The notes: generated by a model from the sequence alone, not told the origin. A stretch of 64,000 bases of DNA from Candidatus Nitrososphaera gargensis Ga9.2 (GCF_000303155.1 NC_018719.1:2170001-2234000), one strand, 5' to 3'; counted from the stretch's first letter, positions 8,077 through 16,067 are shown. A program made the numbers and translations.

Positions 8077-8535
8077 ATGGAAGAGACGAAACCCTCAGCA
8101 GCAGACTCAATTAAGGCTAAACCAGTTGAAATGGTAAACATCTCAACTACACAACCGACAACTATCACTAACAAAATTGCAAAGAAAAAGCCCTTGCCCC
8201 TGAAAAAGCAAATCGAGTATGTCAAGAAGAATTTCGAATCAGGTGATGGCTATCTGGTAACTATAGAAGCAAAAAGAATCAACCAGTCGCAGGCTATACT
8301 GCATGGCAAAGTGTACCAAATGAAAATCGGTCATGATGATCGTCTTGCTTATGAGGGCACAATGACATATACAATTAAAGACCCTAATTTTCAAGATCAA
8401 GAATTTGTAATAGCTGTAAATCTTGGTCAAGAATCGTTAATGCAGAGATTTGAGGGCATGTTGAAGGGAAATGCATCCAATGTTATGGGCACTATTGTGC
8501 AAATAATCGGCGGGATAGGTTTCAAGCTTGGCTAA
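8077..8535 (+). CDS. Orphan protein with disordered N-terminus
   Basis: A 152-residue protein. The first ~45 residues are rich in Thr, Lys, Ala and Pro and probably disordered. The rest looks like a mixed alpha/beta domain. The C-terminus has a glycine-rich hydrophobic stretch (VMGTIVQIIGGIGFKLG) too short for a clear membrane helix. It lies downstream of the AbrB-like gene on the same strand with a 134-bp gap. Family not recognised. Confidence 0.5.
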   Translation: MEETKPSAADSIKAKPVEMVNISTTQPTTITNKIAKKKPLPLKKQIEYVKKNFESGDGYLVTIEAKRINQSQAILHGKVYQMKIGHDDRLAYEGTMTYTIKDPNFQDQEFVIAVNLGQESLMQRFEGMLKGNASNVMGTIVQIIGGIGFKLG

Positions 8536-8551
8536 TCATCTTGATCCAGCA

Positions 8552-8573
8552 GCTATCCTTACCTTTCGATAGC
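8552..8573 (+). terminator. Putative hairpin after the 152-residue orphan gene
   Basis: GCTATC and GATAGC form a perfect 6-bp inverted repeat with a 10-nt loop, 16 bp after the stop codon. The rest of the gap up to 8864 has no gene. It holds a second weak palindrome around CTAGGAG...CCCTAG (8729-8753) and nothing else recognisable. Confidence 0.3.
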
Positions 8574-8864
8574 CAGCTAATCTCATTGATTCTAAGAAGT
8601 CATTCGTATAACACCTTTGTTGCCTTTTAATGCAAGTCTTTTGCTTTGACTTAATTCAGTCCTTTTCATTAATGACTGTCACTTTTCAAATACCTTCCCA
8701 GGTAAAGCTGGCTTGCTTGGATTACGCTAGGAGTTGAACCCTTTTTCCCCTAGAGCTTTGCGGCCTGATGAAGCCGTTGTCTGGCATGACAAGCAGTATT
8801 CATGAGCGGCTTGCCTGATCTGTTCTACCGTTGCCGTACTTGCATCTAAATCCGAATCACATAT

Positions 8865-9116
8865 TCAAAGACAAGTACGGGTTATTCCAGAGGCTGGGTC
8901 ATGAATTGACCTTTCGCATCTTTCGCAGATTCCTTTTCTTGGATCATTACCTGGCTTGGCACAATGCACGCACTTGTCTATTCTGATCCTGAGCTTGTTA
9001 TGCTTGATATGAGTGATGATGTTATAGCAGCGGCGACATCTGTTTTTAAGTTGTTTTGTTTGCTCCCTGCAAGAAGAGCAGAGTTTGGCAAAGAATTGTG
9101 TAAGGTCATATTCCAT
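8865..9116 (-). CDS. Double zinc-ribbon small protein, last gene of HNH cassette
   Basis: An 83-residue basic protein with four CxxC pairs (CSSC, CRRC, CVHC, CERC), enough for two zinc sites. The chosen ATG gives an 11-nt overlap with the HNH gene; an earlier methionine at 9146 would give 41 nt. Small proteins of this kind often bind nucleic acid or act as adaptors. It is the most downstream member of a five-gene chain with overlapping or near-touching start and stop codons. Confidence 0.65.
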   Translation of the reverse strand: MEYDLTQFFAKLCSSCREQTKQLKNRCRRCYNIITHIKHNKLRIRIDKCVHCAKPGNDPRKGICERCERSIHDPASGITRTCL

Positions 9117-9981
9117 GTGGTCTTTGACTTGTTGTCTTATCCTCATTATTCACTAGCACCTTTGTCATTCCCCCAAGTTCTTTCTGAATCTGCTCTTCAG
9201 TGAGTCCGTACTTTGTTTTCAGAAGTTTTTGGAGTAATTCAACCTCAAGGCATTTCTTGTTAAATGATTTTGTTAGTTTCTGCTGCTGCTCTTCAGTTTC
9301 TTTTAGCTGCTCTGCCTTTGCAAGTAATTCCTGTTCCTTCTGCCTTTTCTCTTCTTCTGCCTTTGCAATTCTTTCCTTCATTATCTGGGAGTCCAGCTGC
9401 CCCAACCTTGATTGTAGAGAAGGGCTATAGCCATCTCTCAAAAGTATGTAATCTTTGTTCTGAAACTCTTCAATCTTGAATGGCCCTGCTAGTGAACATG
9501 CTTTCATTATGTGTCTTCTTGATGTTACTGGGCTGCAATCCGCCTTCTCTGCCGATTCATTGACAGCATCTTCAACTGTCAAGCCTTCTGATCTTCCGAT
9601 ATTTTCCCATAGATAACGCCGTACTGTAGGTTCTGAATCCCTGTTGATTTCGATTTCAAGGGGTGCTTTTTTTATCCTTATTCTGTCTCTGTACTGCTCG
9701 CTGTCTGTTGCTTCTGCATTTGTATTCACACACACACTTTTACCACTTGACACCGAACCCTGTTGGCAATAATCAGGCCGCTTGCGCTGATTGCAGGAAT
9801 AGCAGACAAAGCCTATGTTCTCAGGGCTATAATCAGCTTTATCCCCGTTATGATGTTCTATGACTCCTCCATTCTCTGTCTTGTCCTTTTTGCAAATCTT
9901 ACATTTTCCGTCTTGCGATACCCATAGTAAATGCTTAATCAGTCTTTGCTGCTCTGCTCTGGTTGGGCTGTACTTTGCCAT
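9106..9981 (-). CDS. HNH-type zinc nuclease domain protein
   Basis: A 291-residue protein. Residues ~15-70 form a treble-clef/HNH-type domain: HLLWVSQDGKCKICKK, then GVIEHHNGDKADYSPENI, then CYSCNQRKR. The EHH and the later Asn sit where catalytic and metal residues are expected. The middle part may hold a winged helix (TVEDAVNESAEKADCSPVT). Residues ~200-260 are a long charged coiled coil rich in Lys, Glu and Gln. The chosen start lies 1 nt after the upstream stop; a GTG- or ATG-type start at 9996 would overlap it. It could be a homing-type endonuclease, a defence nuclease, or a packaging or replication protein of the element. The domain call is firm; the role is open. Confidence 0.75.
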   Translation of the reverse strand: MAKYSPTRAEQQRLIKHLLWVSQDGKCKICKKDKTENGGVIEHHNGDKADYSPENIGFVCYSCNQRKRPDYCQQGSVSSGKSVCVNTNAEATDSEQYRDRIRIKKAPLEIEINRDSEPTVRRYLWENIGRSEGLTVEDAVNESAEKADCSPVTSRRHIMKACSLAGPFKIEEFQNKDYILLRDGYSPSLQSRLGQLDSQIMKERIAKAEEEKRQKEQELLAKAEQLKETEEQQQKLTKSFNKKCLEVELLQKLLKTKYGLTEEQIQKELGGMTKVLVNNEDKTTSQRPHGI

Positions 9982-9982
9982 T

Positions 9983-10159
9983 TTACTCACGCTCACACAC
10001 TGTCAACATGTCAAGCGGTTCTACTGTTATCGCAATTTGCAAGAACCCTGCCAGTACCAGATTTAGAAATTCGTCTGATATTCTGTACTTGCCCTGAAGG
10101 ATTGCTGAGCGAATATCAGCAATCGTTTTATCGTTGGAAGTGGAATTCCCTTCAGTCAT
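9983..10159 (-). CDS. Small orphan protein in HNH cassette
   Basis: A 58-residue protein (begins MTEGNSTSNDKTIADIRSAI). It has a mid-length hydrophobic stretch around FLNLVLAGFLQIAITVE that could be a core helix pair or an amphipathic anchor. Its ATG overlaps the previous stop (ATGA), and its stop lies 1 nt from the HNH start. This coupling is the main evidence that it is real. Family not recognised. Confidence 0.55.
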   Translation of the reverse strand: MTEGNSTSNDKTIADIRSAILQGKYRISDEFLNLVLAGFLQIAITVEPLDMLTVCERE

Positions 10160-10284
10160 GAAGCAAAACCTCCTACGTCAGCCCATGACGTATGGTAGTA
10201 CCATCCTTGTTCATGACTGCGGCCGCTAGATTCAGTCCTGGCTTGGTAGGCAGGGATTGAATCTAGTGTGCTAAATCCTCTCAT
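10156..10284 (-). CDS. Very small protein in HNH cassette
   Basis: A 42-residue protein (begins MRGFSTLDSIPAYQAR), rich in aromatic and polar residues. ATGA overlaps occur at both its ends, with the 50-residue gene upstream and the 58-residue gene downstream, and a GGTGAG lies before its start. It contains the strong inverted repeat at 10226-10266, so selection on this stretch may be partly on structure. No known family. Confidence 0.45.
   Translation of the reverse strand: MRGFSTLDSIPAYQARTESSGRSHEQGWYYHTSWADVGGFAS
10226..10266. repeat. Inverted repeat inside the HNH cassette
   Basis: CTAGATTCAGTCCTG and CAGGGATTGAATCTAG are near-complementary arms (9 contiguous pairs, then 5-6 more with one bulge) around a 10-nt loop. 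As RNA it would form a long hairpin covering part of a tiny coding region. It could be a recombination or replication site, or an RNA element controlling the downstream nuclease gene. Confidence 0.5.
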
Positions 10285-10433
10285 CTTTTGCTCACCTTTC
10301 CTGCTGGTCTGATCAGCTTTACATTTTTCCGAAACATAGGGCAAGTCGCAAAAAATTGTGACTGCCCGATGTATTCCAACTCATTATCGCATGTTACTGA
10401 TCTTGGTGTCTTGACAAGTTGTTGACTTGCCAT
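10281..10433 (-). CDS. Small basic protein, first gene of HNH cassette
   Basis: A 50-residue basic protein (begins MASQQLVKTPRSVTCDNELE) with two cysteines. A start at 10463 would add an arginine-rich N-terminal extension. Its TGA overlaps the ATG of the next gene. It is the most upstream gene of the coupled chain. Function unknown. Confidence 0.45.
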   Translation of the reverse strand: MASQQLVKTPRSVTCDNELEYIGQSQFFATCPMFRKNVKLIRPAGKVSKR

Positions 10434-10638
10434 TATTCTTCGTCGTCGTCTTATCAGCCGCAAGATTTAACTCTACGATTGGGCTTTTATATTGGTAGAA
10501 GAATTTTCCAAGATAAAACTAATGGGCTGCTCAATTCAGTTCGTGAATGATCAGATGCAACAGATAAGACCGCAGCATGTACGACTTATACAAATATTTC
10601 TGGGATTAGTATTATGATTCAACTCTCTTTATGGTAGT

Positions 10639-10872
10639 ATGGAAGAACTGCAAGCATCACCCGTTGCAAATCTCAAAAAAGCTGTCCAACAGGAATTTAC
10701 AAGAATTGTTCCCAGTTTAGAAAAAGCAAGGAAGGGAGAGATAGAGGCAGCACTAAGCAAGGTTGCAGCAAAGCTGAAGATCGACAATAAGGTACTTGAC
10801 TATCGACTCAGCAAGGATGATCAAGGTGCGTTATACATCACAATAACGATCTGTGTGACATTGGAATTCTGA
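10639..10872 (+). CDS. Small orphan protein, divergent from HNH cassette
   Basis: A 77-residue protein with an amphipathic helical N-terminal half (KKAVQQEFTRIVPSLEKARK) and a beta-strand C-terminus (ALYITITICVTLEF). It faces away from the HNH cassette and towards the integrase gene. No motif recognised; composition is normal for a folded protein. Confidence 0.5.
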   Translation: MEELQASPVANLKKAVQQEFTRIVPSLEKARKGEIEAALSKVAAKLKIDNKVLDYRLSKDDQGALYITITICVTLEF

Positions 10873-10954
10873 TCCTGCTATTTCCTCTCTTATTTTTTAA
10901 ATAACTACATTCGGCGTGTAAAATGAAAAGAAGGATGTGGAAACGGCTTCCGCA

Positions 10955-12445
10955 TTATCTCTTAACCTTTGCTGCCTGATAAGCGAATTGTACTTTAACT
11001 TTTCCACCTGCCATTTTTGTTATGGTCATGTCCATATCTCGTTTCATGTCACTTGCAACTTTCTCAAGCTCAGAGCTTTTTAGGGCCATCATCAATTCAT
11101 CTATTGTCATACCGTCTGGGCTGGCAGATACCAATGAAGCAAATCTAGTAATATGATGCATACTGTTGAGCTCTGCTTCTATTTTCTGTTGCCTTTTTTG
11201 CATTTCCTCAAGCTGCTTCTTCATCGAATCCTCTTCTTCTTTTATTTGCTGGAATCCCCTTTCAGTGAGTGGATAACTGCATCTTGAACATATATCATAT
11301 TCGAGAGGATTCACTTCTTGACATCTTGGGCAATTGCTTATTACAGCTCTAGGTTTCGATTCTTGAACGACTATGCCATCATGAGCGAGAATGGTATTTA
11401 CAACATCCTTACTAAGTGTCTGTGCCATGTACTTTGATGCCTGTCTGGTATTAGGTACCCATCTGACTTTTTGTGTTAGTGCAAAATGTGAAAGATAGGT
11501 TGCATCCTCACGTATTGCAGAAGTCCTAAAGCAATACGGGTTCCATTTCTTTGTTCTAAGTAGAAACTCAAGCTTTTCCCTTTCCTTCTCGTCTTTGATG
11601 GCTCCCGTTTCAACCAGCTTCTTTATCCTCTTCTTGAGGTTGTCGGTTATTCGCCAGATGTAGTCAGGATCGAGGGGTTCGCCTAAATGATCGCTTCTCG
11701 TATTGCAGAATAATGGAGCTTCAGGATCGTTTCTGAATGGATGTTCAAGTTTCCACTTTAAAAGATAGGAGAAGGCCATCCTCAGTACAGCAGGGCCGCC
11801 GCCCGTCTTTGTCTGAAACGGTACCTCAGCCAAAGCGCATTTTTCTAAGTACCTAACGTTCTTGTTTTTCATCTTTGCTGCTTCATGATTCCTACCGTCT
11901 AAATCCCACAGAGTTGCAATTATGGCTTTGTTTCGCATCTTGATCTCATATGGCAGGATAGTTAGTATTTCGTCTCGCTCCCATGTCTCGCTGACAGAGT
12001 ATGTATTTTTTCGCTTTGTCTTTTGCTTCTTTATCCTTACAAAGTCTGGTGTTTCCCAATCCTCTATTGGAACTTCATCACTAGCCTTACCCTTCATCTT
12101 TGTGTTATGAAGCCACCTGAAAAAGTGGATCAGCCTGCTTCGATAATCGTTCCATGTTGTTACCCATTTCTCTTCAGGATCTTGCTTTGCTGTCTTTCTA
12201 TATTGGTTCAGGAAAGGCAGTATGTGAAGCTCTCTATTGTTTACTTTGTACAGCGTCATTGATGGATATTTGCTGGCTAACCACTTGGAATAATAGATAA
12301 TTCCCTTGAGGTTGTTCTTTCGTCTGCTCTCGGAAATCCTATTCAGCTCATGAAAGGCGTCGTATTCTTTAACTAGCCTTGCATTTATACGGCTTTGTAC
12401 TTCGCTCTGAATCTTTGATTGCAGAGTTGCAAGCGTTATCGGCAT
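10955..12445 (-). CDS. Tyrosine recombinase (integrase) with zinc ribbon and coiled coil
   Basis: A 496-residue integrase. An N-terminal SAM-like core-binding region is followed by a catalytic domain with likely R185 (DLDGRNHE), R307 (NPYCFRTSAIR, the HxxR box with a non-His residue) and nucleophile Y339 (RQASKYMAQTLSKD). A zinc ribbon follows (CPRC at 372, CSRC at 386), then a coiled coil (~397-435). This layout is seen in thaumarchaeal integrases. Its 5' end lies about 130 bp from the 3' end of tRNA-Lys, so this gene probably integrated the element to its left. The frame is intact; the atypical HxxR box deserves checking. Confidence 0.85.
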   Translation of the reverse strand: MPITLATLQSKIQSEVQSRINARLVKEYDAFHELNRISESRRKNNLKGIIYYSKWLASKYPSMTLYKVNNRELHILPFLNQYRKTAKQDPEEKWVTTWNDYRSRLIHFFRWLHNTKMKGKASDEVPIEDWETPDFVRIKKQKTKRKNTYSVSETWERDEILTILPYEIKMRNKAIIATLWDLDGRNHEAAKMKNKNVRYLEKCALAEVPFQTKTGGGPAVLRMAFSYLLKWKLEHPFRNDPEAPLFCNTRSDHLGEPLDPDYIWRITDNLKKRIKKLVETGAIKDEKEREKLEFLLRTKKWNPYCFRTSAIREDATYLSHFALTQKVRWVPNTRQASKYMAQTLSKDVVNTILAHDGIVVQESKPRAVISNCPRCQEVNPLEYDICSRCSYPLTERGFQQIKEEEDSMKKQLEEMQKRQQKIEAELNSMHHITRFASLVSASPDGMTIDELMMALKSSELEKVASDMKRDMDMTITKMAGGKVKVQFAYQAAKVKR

Positions 12446-12576
12446 GTGGTTGCAGCTCCTTTGAATGAAGTTTTCTTGCCTATAGCCTTGATCTGTCTCT
12501 TTTGGAAAGTTTTGCCGCCGCTAATATCCTTCTGGTGAAAAAATTTACCAGTGGTTATTAGAACCCGATAAGTGAG

Positions 12577-12666
12577 CGGGCCCGTCGGGATTCGAACCCG
12601 AGACAGCCGGATTTCTTTCTATTGCAGTTAAAAGTCCGGTACTCTACCTGGCTGAGCTACGGGCCC
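12577..12666 (-). tRNA. tRNA-Lys (TTT) with a 16-nt intron
   Basis: The acceptor arms GGGCCCG/CGGGCCC, D arm, anticodon stem CCGGA/TCCGG with loop CTTTTAA, and T arm TCGGG-TTCGAAT-CCCGA are all intact. Sixteen extra bases (CTGCAATAGAAAGAAA or a shifted equivalent) sit after the anticodon loop at the canonical 37/38 position, so this is an archaeal tRNA intron. The 3' end points at the integrase gene and is the likely attachment site. A TATA-like TTAAATTA lies about 25 bp upstream. Confidence 0.93.
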
Positions 12667-12759
12667 AGAGCAACTTACGCTCCTACAGAGCATAATTTAA
12701 TGGTATATCGTCATTAACAAAATGCTTCAGCATAAAAAGTACGGATTCTATTAATACAG

Positions 12760-13575
12760 GTGCAATCTACTCAAAAGAAGTCCTATTTCGCTATAATAGT
12801 CATTGCTTCAGTAGCCCTTGCTTGCGCGGTCGCCGCTCCAATCATGCTGCCGTTTGTAAAGGTGTCGCCTGCAAACCCGGAGAACTTGTACGTCATCTAC
12901 TATGGGCATCTGGTTGATGAAAACGGCGCGATGACTGATCAGGCATCAAGGATATTGGCAGCCAAGCCCGAGCTCGTGATAGTGCCGCACTCTTTTCCCG
13001 ATGGCGAGCTTAACCTGACACCGGACGTGCGCTGGCAGTTCAGCGAAGCAGACATCAAGGTGCTGACGTACACTTGGACGGATTACGGCGCGCGTGACTT
13101 GAACGCTGTCAGGGCCGACATTGACAGCCAGATGGCGTCAGGAGTTGACGGCATATTTGTGGATGAAGTGACCAACATCGAAACGGACGCCGAGCACAGC
13201 TACTATGCCGCAGTCTACCAGCATATCAAAAGTCACGGGCAGGACAAACTCGCCATAATGAATCCCGGCCACTACAAAGTGAATGAGAGCATAATGCAGA
13301 TCTCCGACATCGTCAGCCTAGAGGAAGAGTGGGTGTACCACGACCAGATATCGTGGATGGACAAGTACCTGCCGTCGCGCTTCATGGGGGTATCGAGCAA
13401 TGAATACTGCACAGCCTGTATCAGCGAGTCAAACGCCATGAGCAAGACTGCAGAGGCATGGAGCGCAGGCATAGGATACCACTTTTCCACAGACAAATAC
13501 ATCGACCTACCGGCATGGTTTGACAGCTATGCTTTGCAGGTGGAAGAGGAAAGAAAAGCTAGGCAGCAGTCATAG
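12760..13575 (+). CDS. Secreted spherulin-4-like (TIM-barrel glycosidase-like) protein
   Basis: A 271-residue protein with a GTG start and an N-terminal hydrophobic signal or anchor (residues ~9-30). The rest matches the spherulation-specific family 4 pattern: LYVIYYGHLVDENG at the first strand, GVDGIFVDEVTN with paired acidic residues at mid-barrel, IMNPGHY, then EEEWVYH. The family is related to glycosidases acting on alpha-1,4-linked galactosamine-type polymers; activity here is unproven. The gene at 50839 is a longer paralogue. It is probably extracellular and may act on surface glycans. Confidence 0.8.
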   Translation: MQSTQKKSYFAIIVIASVALACAVAAPIMLPFVKVSPANPENLYVIYYGHLVDENGAMTDQASRILAAKPELVIVPHSFPDGELNLTPDVRWQFSEADIKVLTYTWTDYGARDLNAVRADIDSQMASGVDGIFVDEVTNIETDAEHSYYAAVYQHIKSHGQDKLAIMNPGHYKVNESIMQISDIVSLEEEWVYHDQISWMDKYLPSRFMGVSSNEYCTACISESNAMSKTAEAWSAGIGYHFSTDKYIDLPAWFDSYALQVEEERKARQQS

Positions 13576-13771
13576 GCGGGACGGTAGCGCGATTTGCAGC
13601 TTGTCGCAAAAAGATCGTCAGCAGCTTGTCGCAAATGGTTGGCGCGTTCATCCTGACGTCGGCCGCAGCCAGCTTGTTTGATCCGAATAGAAAGACGACC
13701 TCGTCTACTGTCAGGGAATTTTCCCTCATGAGCCTCAGCAACTCTGACTTGGGCGTGTGCAGGAGCTCCAT
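13559..13771 (-). CDS. Possible small helical protein, convergent with spherulin gene
   Basis: About 70 residues (begins MELLHTPKSELLRLMRENSL), with a helix-turn-helix-like spacing in TVDEVVFLFGSNKLAAADV. It overlaps the 3' end of the spherulin gene by 17 nt. An upstream methionine at 13801 would extend it by ten residues. Coding evidence is only open frame and composition. Confidence 0.4.
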   Translation of the reverse strand: MELLHTPKSELLRLMRENSLTVDEVVFLFGSNKLAAADVRMNAPTICDKLLTIFLRQAANRATVPPMTAA

Positions 13772-14029
13772 TTTTCGTGGGCGTTCCAACTCCATGCGCA
13801 TGAGTTTAGCGCTTGCTCTAAAAAGGTTGTTGCAAGGTGGTTCTTGATGTTGTCTCTATATGACTGTATAGTAGTTTAACACCTTCAACTGGACGCAGCC
13901 AAAATTTAGTTGCCTGTTTTTTATGGCGTGCGCCTTCTGTCGAACACCAAGACAGTAGTCAAAATAATGACAGACTAATCTATATCATTCCAAGCAAACC
14001 ACATCGATCAAAGAAGAGATCGTTGACAG

Positions 14030-14161
14030 ATGAAAGCTGTATGCTATAATTGCAAATTCGAAGTCTCAGGAGCCAACCGACAAGAGCTGGACAATAACTA
14101 TAGACCTCATTCCCTGACCTTTGGCCATGCAGGGTTCTACATAGTCGACTATGATGACTAG
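14030..14161 (+). CDS. Very small protein with CxxC knuckle
   Basis: A 43-residue protein beginning MKAVCYNCKFEVSGANRQE, with one CxxC pair near the N-terminus and an aromatic, acidic C-terminus (FYIVDYDD). It may bind zinc as a dimer or be part of a complex. It lies in a region of small zinc proteins; function unknown. Confidence 0.45.
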   Translation: MKAVCYNCKFEVSGANRQELDNNYRPHSLTFGHAGFYIVDYDD

Positions 14162-14193
14162 AAGAGCTTGCATATAGCTTTTTGCCAGACCTG

Positions 14194-14358
14194 TCAGAAC
14201 AGGTCTAATTCTGTATGTCCGACATGCAGATATTCTTCTACAAGAAAGCAGGCTTCACACCAGACCATGCTGGGCTCGTTGCACTGCAGGCATACCCCCT
14301 TGGGCACAACCTTTTCTCCACATGAGCGGCATTGCTTCCTTTGGAACTGCTTCGTCAT
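14194..14358 (-). CDS. Small protein with three CxxC pairs
   Basis: A 54-residue protein with CRSC, CLQC and CEAC evenly spaced, plus a C-terminal histidine (EEYLHVGH). The pattern fits one or two zinc sites of a treble-clef or rubredoxin-like kind. Longer open frames on both strands here lack the regular cysteine spacing, so this frame was preferred. Such mini zinc proteins are abundant in Nitrososphaerales. Confidence 0.55.
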   Translation of the reverse strand: MTKQFQRKQCRSCGEKVVPKGVCLQCNEPSMVWCEACFLVEEYLHVGHTELDLF

Positions 14359-14470
14359 TTCTAATTGCGTAACAGATCATACATATTGGGATGTAGGCGG
14401 CTATTTTCGCTCTTTGTATGTAGTAGTCTCTATAGACATCATATAATAAATACGGCACTTGCCGATTAGC

Positions 14471-14713
14471 CTATTTTCCTTCGAGCCATGCCCTTCTTTT
14501 TGTTTTTATTGGAATCTGTGCTCTTGTCCTTGGCAGCGTTTCTATCATACTGTTTGTTGCTTCTCCTGTTTCTTGCCATGAATAAGCACGGCAAATATGA
14601 TATTTAGTAATTGGTAGAGTCGCATCACACTCTGCCAGAGCGTGGCACTTGCACGTAATAGCAGGGCTGTCGTAGTATCGACGATGTGTTGTTGCTACTG
14701 TGATCGTCAGCAT
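14471..14713 (-). CDS. Possible small Cys/His protein
   Basis: An 80-residue protein with CKCHALAEC and a later HIC, then a basic C-terminus. A TATATC lies about 32 bp before the ATG, compatible with a nearly leaderless transcript. The promoter also shows repeats of TGTGACA/TGTGATA. Family unknown. Confidence 0.4.
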   Translation of the reverse strand: MLTITVATTHRRYYDSPAITCKCHALAECDATLPITKYHICRAYSWQETGEATNSMIETLPRTRAQIPIKTKRRAWLEGK

Positions 14714-14818
14714 TTGACAAAAAATGTGACAGATGATGTGATAGATATACCCCTACTGGGCGTTTGATCTAGAACTGGCATTCATGCTTGCTAAATATCA
14801 TTTGGCACATTCCAGGGC

Positions 14819-15025
14819 ATGGCTAGGGCCAGATCGAATGTTTCGAACAGGACTGCAAGGAGGGCTGCTAAACGGATGAAAGGAAAGGCGGCTGGCAGGA
14901 GTGCGAAAGGCTCGGCTGCAAGAAGGACGGGCAAGAGTTCGCGGACAAGGATGAAGGACAGGCAACGCCATGTGAAGAATAGAGAAATCCTAGAGACAAG
15001 GAAAACGTCAATTGGAGACATATAA
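14819..15025 (+). CDS. Small highly basic protein, possible nucleic-acid binder
   Basis: A 68-residue protein dominated by Arg, Lys, Ala, Gly and Ser (for example NRTARRAAKRMKGKAAGRSA), resembling histone-tail or ribosome-associated sequences. An AAATATC motif about 26 bp before the ATG suggests a leaderless mRNA. It could compact DNA or bind RNA. It is low-complexity, so homology searches would be weak. Confidence 0.55.
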   Translation: MARARSNVSNRTARRAAKRMKGKAAGRSAKGSAARRTGKSSRTRMKDRQRHVKNREILETRKTSIGDI

Positions 15026-15084
15026 AGCAGGATAAAGTCGGACTTACTTTGCCACGCCAAAATAGTTAGCTAACTCTAACCTTT

Positions 15085-15717
15085 TTACACGAGTGCAAGT
15101 ACGCGTGCCGGCGACCCTGTCGCGCCGCCCAGCTTGAGTGGGCTGATAACCAACGTGAATCGTGTCATCGATATCTTGCTTACATTGCAAAGATTTTCTA
15201 CGACCAGTATGCTGCGCGGCAGTAGGATGTTGTGCGCAGTAAACTTGCTGTCAGCGCCTGCGTCGATGCTTGGTCCATCGATTGCAACAGCGTTGACCTT
15301 CTTCCTAGCAAGGTATCTTGCGGCCTGCTCTGACAGCCCCGGGTTTTCAGTCATATAGTTGCTCTTGGCCACACGCTTTTCCCAGCCTGTGGCGATCATC
15401 ACCACTTCTCCTTCTCTTACTGGCTCGTTCTCAAAATCTTCGCGCTCTATCAGCTGGTTTGCCCCCTTTGGCGCTTTTATCAGGACGGCGCTGCAGACGA
15501 GTCTGCTTGCAGGAACCATGTCGATGCTTGCGAGGCAGGGGGCAAAGTGGGAAGGGGCGTCGACATGCGTGCCCGTGTGGGTGCTCATGAAAACTGCCTC
15601 AGAGTCGTAGCCGTGGGAATCGAACCTAGACCATGGGATGAATGAAGGCTGAGGCGACCCGGGAAAGACCCTTATCGAGGGCGTAATCCTCATTGTTAGG
15701 TCGATCACTCTCACCAT
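15085..15717 (-). CDS. Cyclase-family metal-dependent hydrolase (kynurenine formamidase-like)
   Basis: A 210-residue protein with the family signature STHTGTHVDAPSHF near residue 45, whose His and Asp residues bind the metal. DLTMRITPSIRVFPG at the N-terminus and AVAIDGPSID in the middle also fit. Members hydrolyse cyclic amides or formyl-kynurenine, or make cyclised products; the substrate cannot be told from sequence. Its start lies about 90 bp from the RAM-domain gene, which is divergent. Confidence 0.85.
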   Translation of the reverse strand: MVRVIDLTMRITPSIRVFPGSPQPSFIPWSRFDSHGYDSEAVFMSTHTGTHVDAPSHFAPCLASIDMVPASRLVCSAVLIKAPKGANQLIEREDFENEPVREGEVVMIATGWEKRVAKSNYMTENPGLSEQAARYLARKKVNAVAIDGPSIDAGADSKFTAHNILLPRSILVVENLCNVSKISMTRFTLVISPLKLGGATGSPARVLALV

Positions 15718-15809
15718 ATGCCAACTTTTGGAGGCAGAATGTCATTAATAACTCTGCGTGAGAGAGAATAATACGATCTGTTTAATTACTCACAGCACCA
15801 TAATTCCAT

Positions 15810-16064
15810 ATGCCAACAGCATATGTGCTTATCAACTGCGACCTTGGTTCTGAAGAAGAAATTATCCGCGAAATCAAAAAGCTGCCAGAAGCTGTTGAGG
15901 TTTCCGGAGTCTATGGAGTGTACGACATCATCGCCAAAATCAGATCAGATTCGATGGACAAGCTCCGCGAAACTATAACGTGGCATGTCAGGCGCATTGA
16001 CAAAGTCAGGTCAACGCTGACAATGATTGTGATCGAAGGGCAGGGCGAGCAGAAGAAGAAATAA
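15810..16064 (+). CDS. Stand-alone Lrp/AsnC RAM-domain protein
   Basis: An 84-residue protein comprising only the effector-binding RAM domain of Lrp/AsnC regulators: AYVLINCDLGSEEEIIREIK, then GVYGVYDIIAKI, then STLTMIVIEGQ. No helix-turn-helix is present. Such proteins form oligomers that bind amino acids and may modulate full-length regulators. It is one of three copies in the window (also at 23469 and 60028). Confidence 0.9.
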   Translation: MPTAYVLINCDLGSEEEIIREIKKLPEAVEVSGVYGVYDIIAKIRSDSMDKLRETITWHVRRIDKVRSTLTMIVIEGQGEQKKK

Positions 16065-16067
16065 TGG

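Noticed and set aside
8720-8760. Second T-arm-like GGGTTCAACTCC on the minus strand
   Set aside because: Stem pairing fails beyond three bases and no other tRNA arms are found. A local palindrome explains the sequence better.
8768-8820. Possible C/D box RNA (CTGATGA ... CTGA)
   Set aside because: No terminal stem and poor D'/C' boxes; such short motifs arise by chance.
12577-12666. Long variable arm or pseudo-tRNA explanation for the extra 16 nt in tRNA-Lys
   Set aside because: All arms pair fully and the extra bases sit exactly at the canonical 37/38 intron position.
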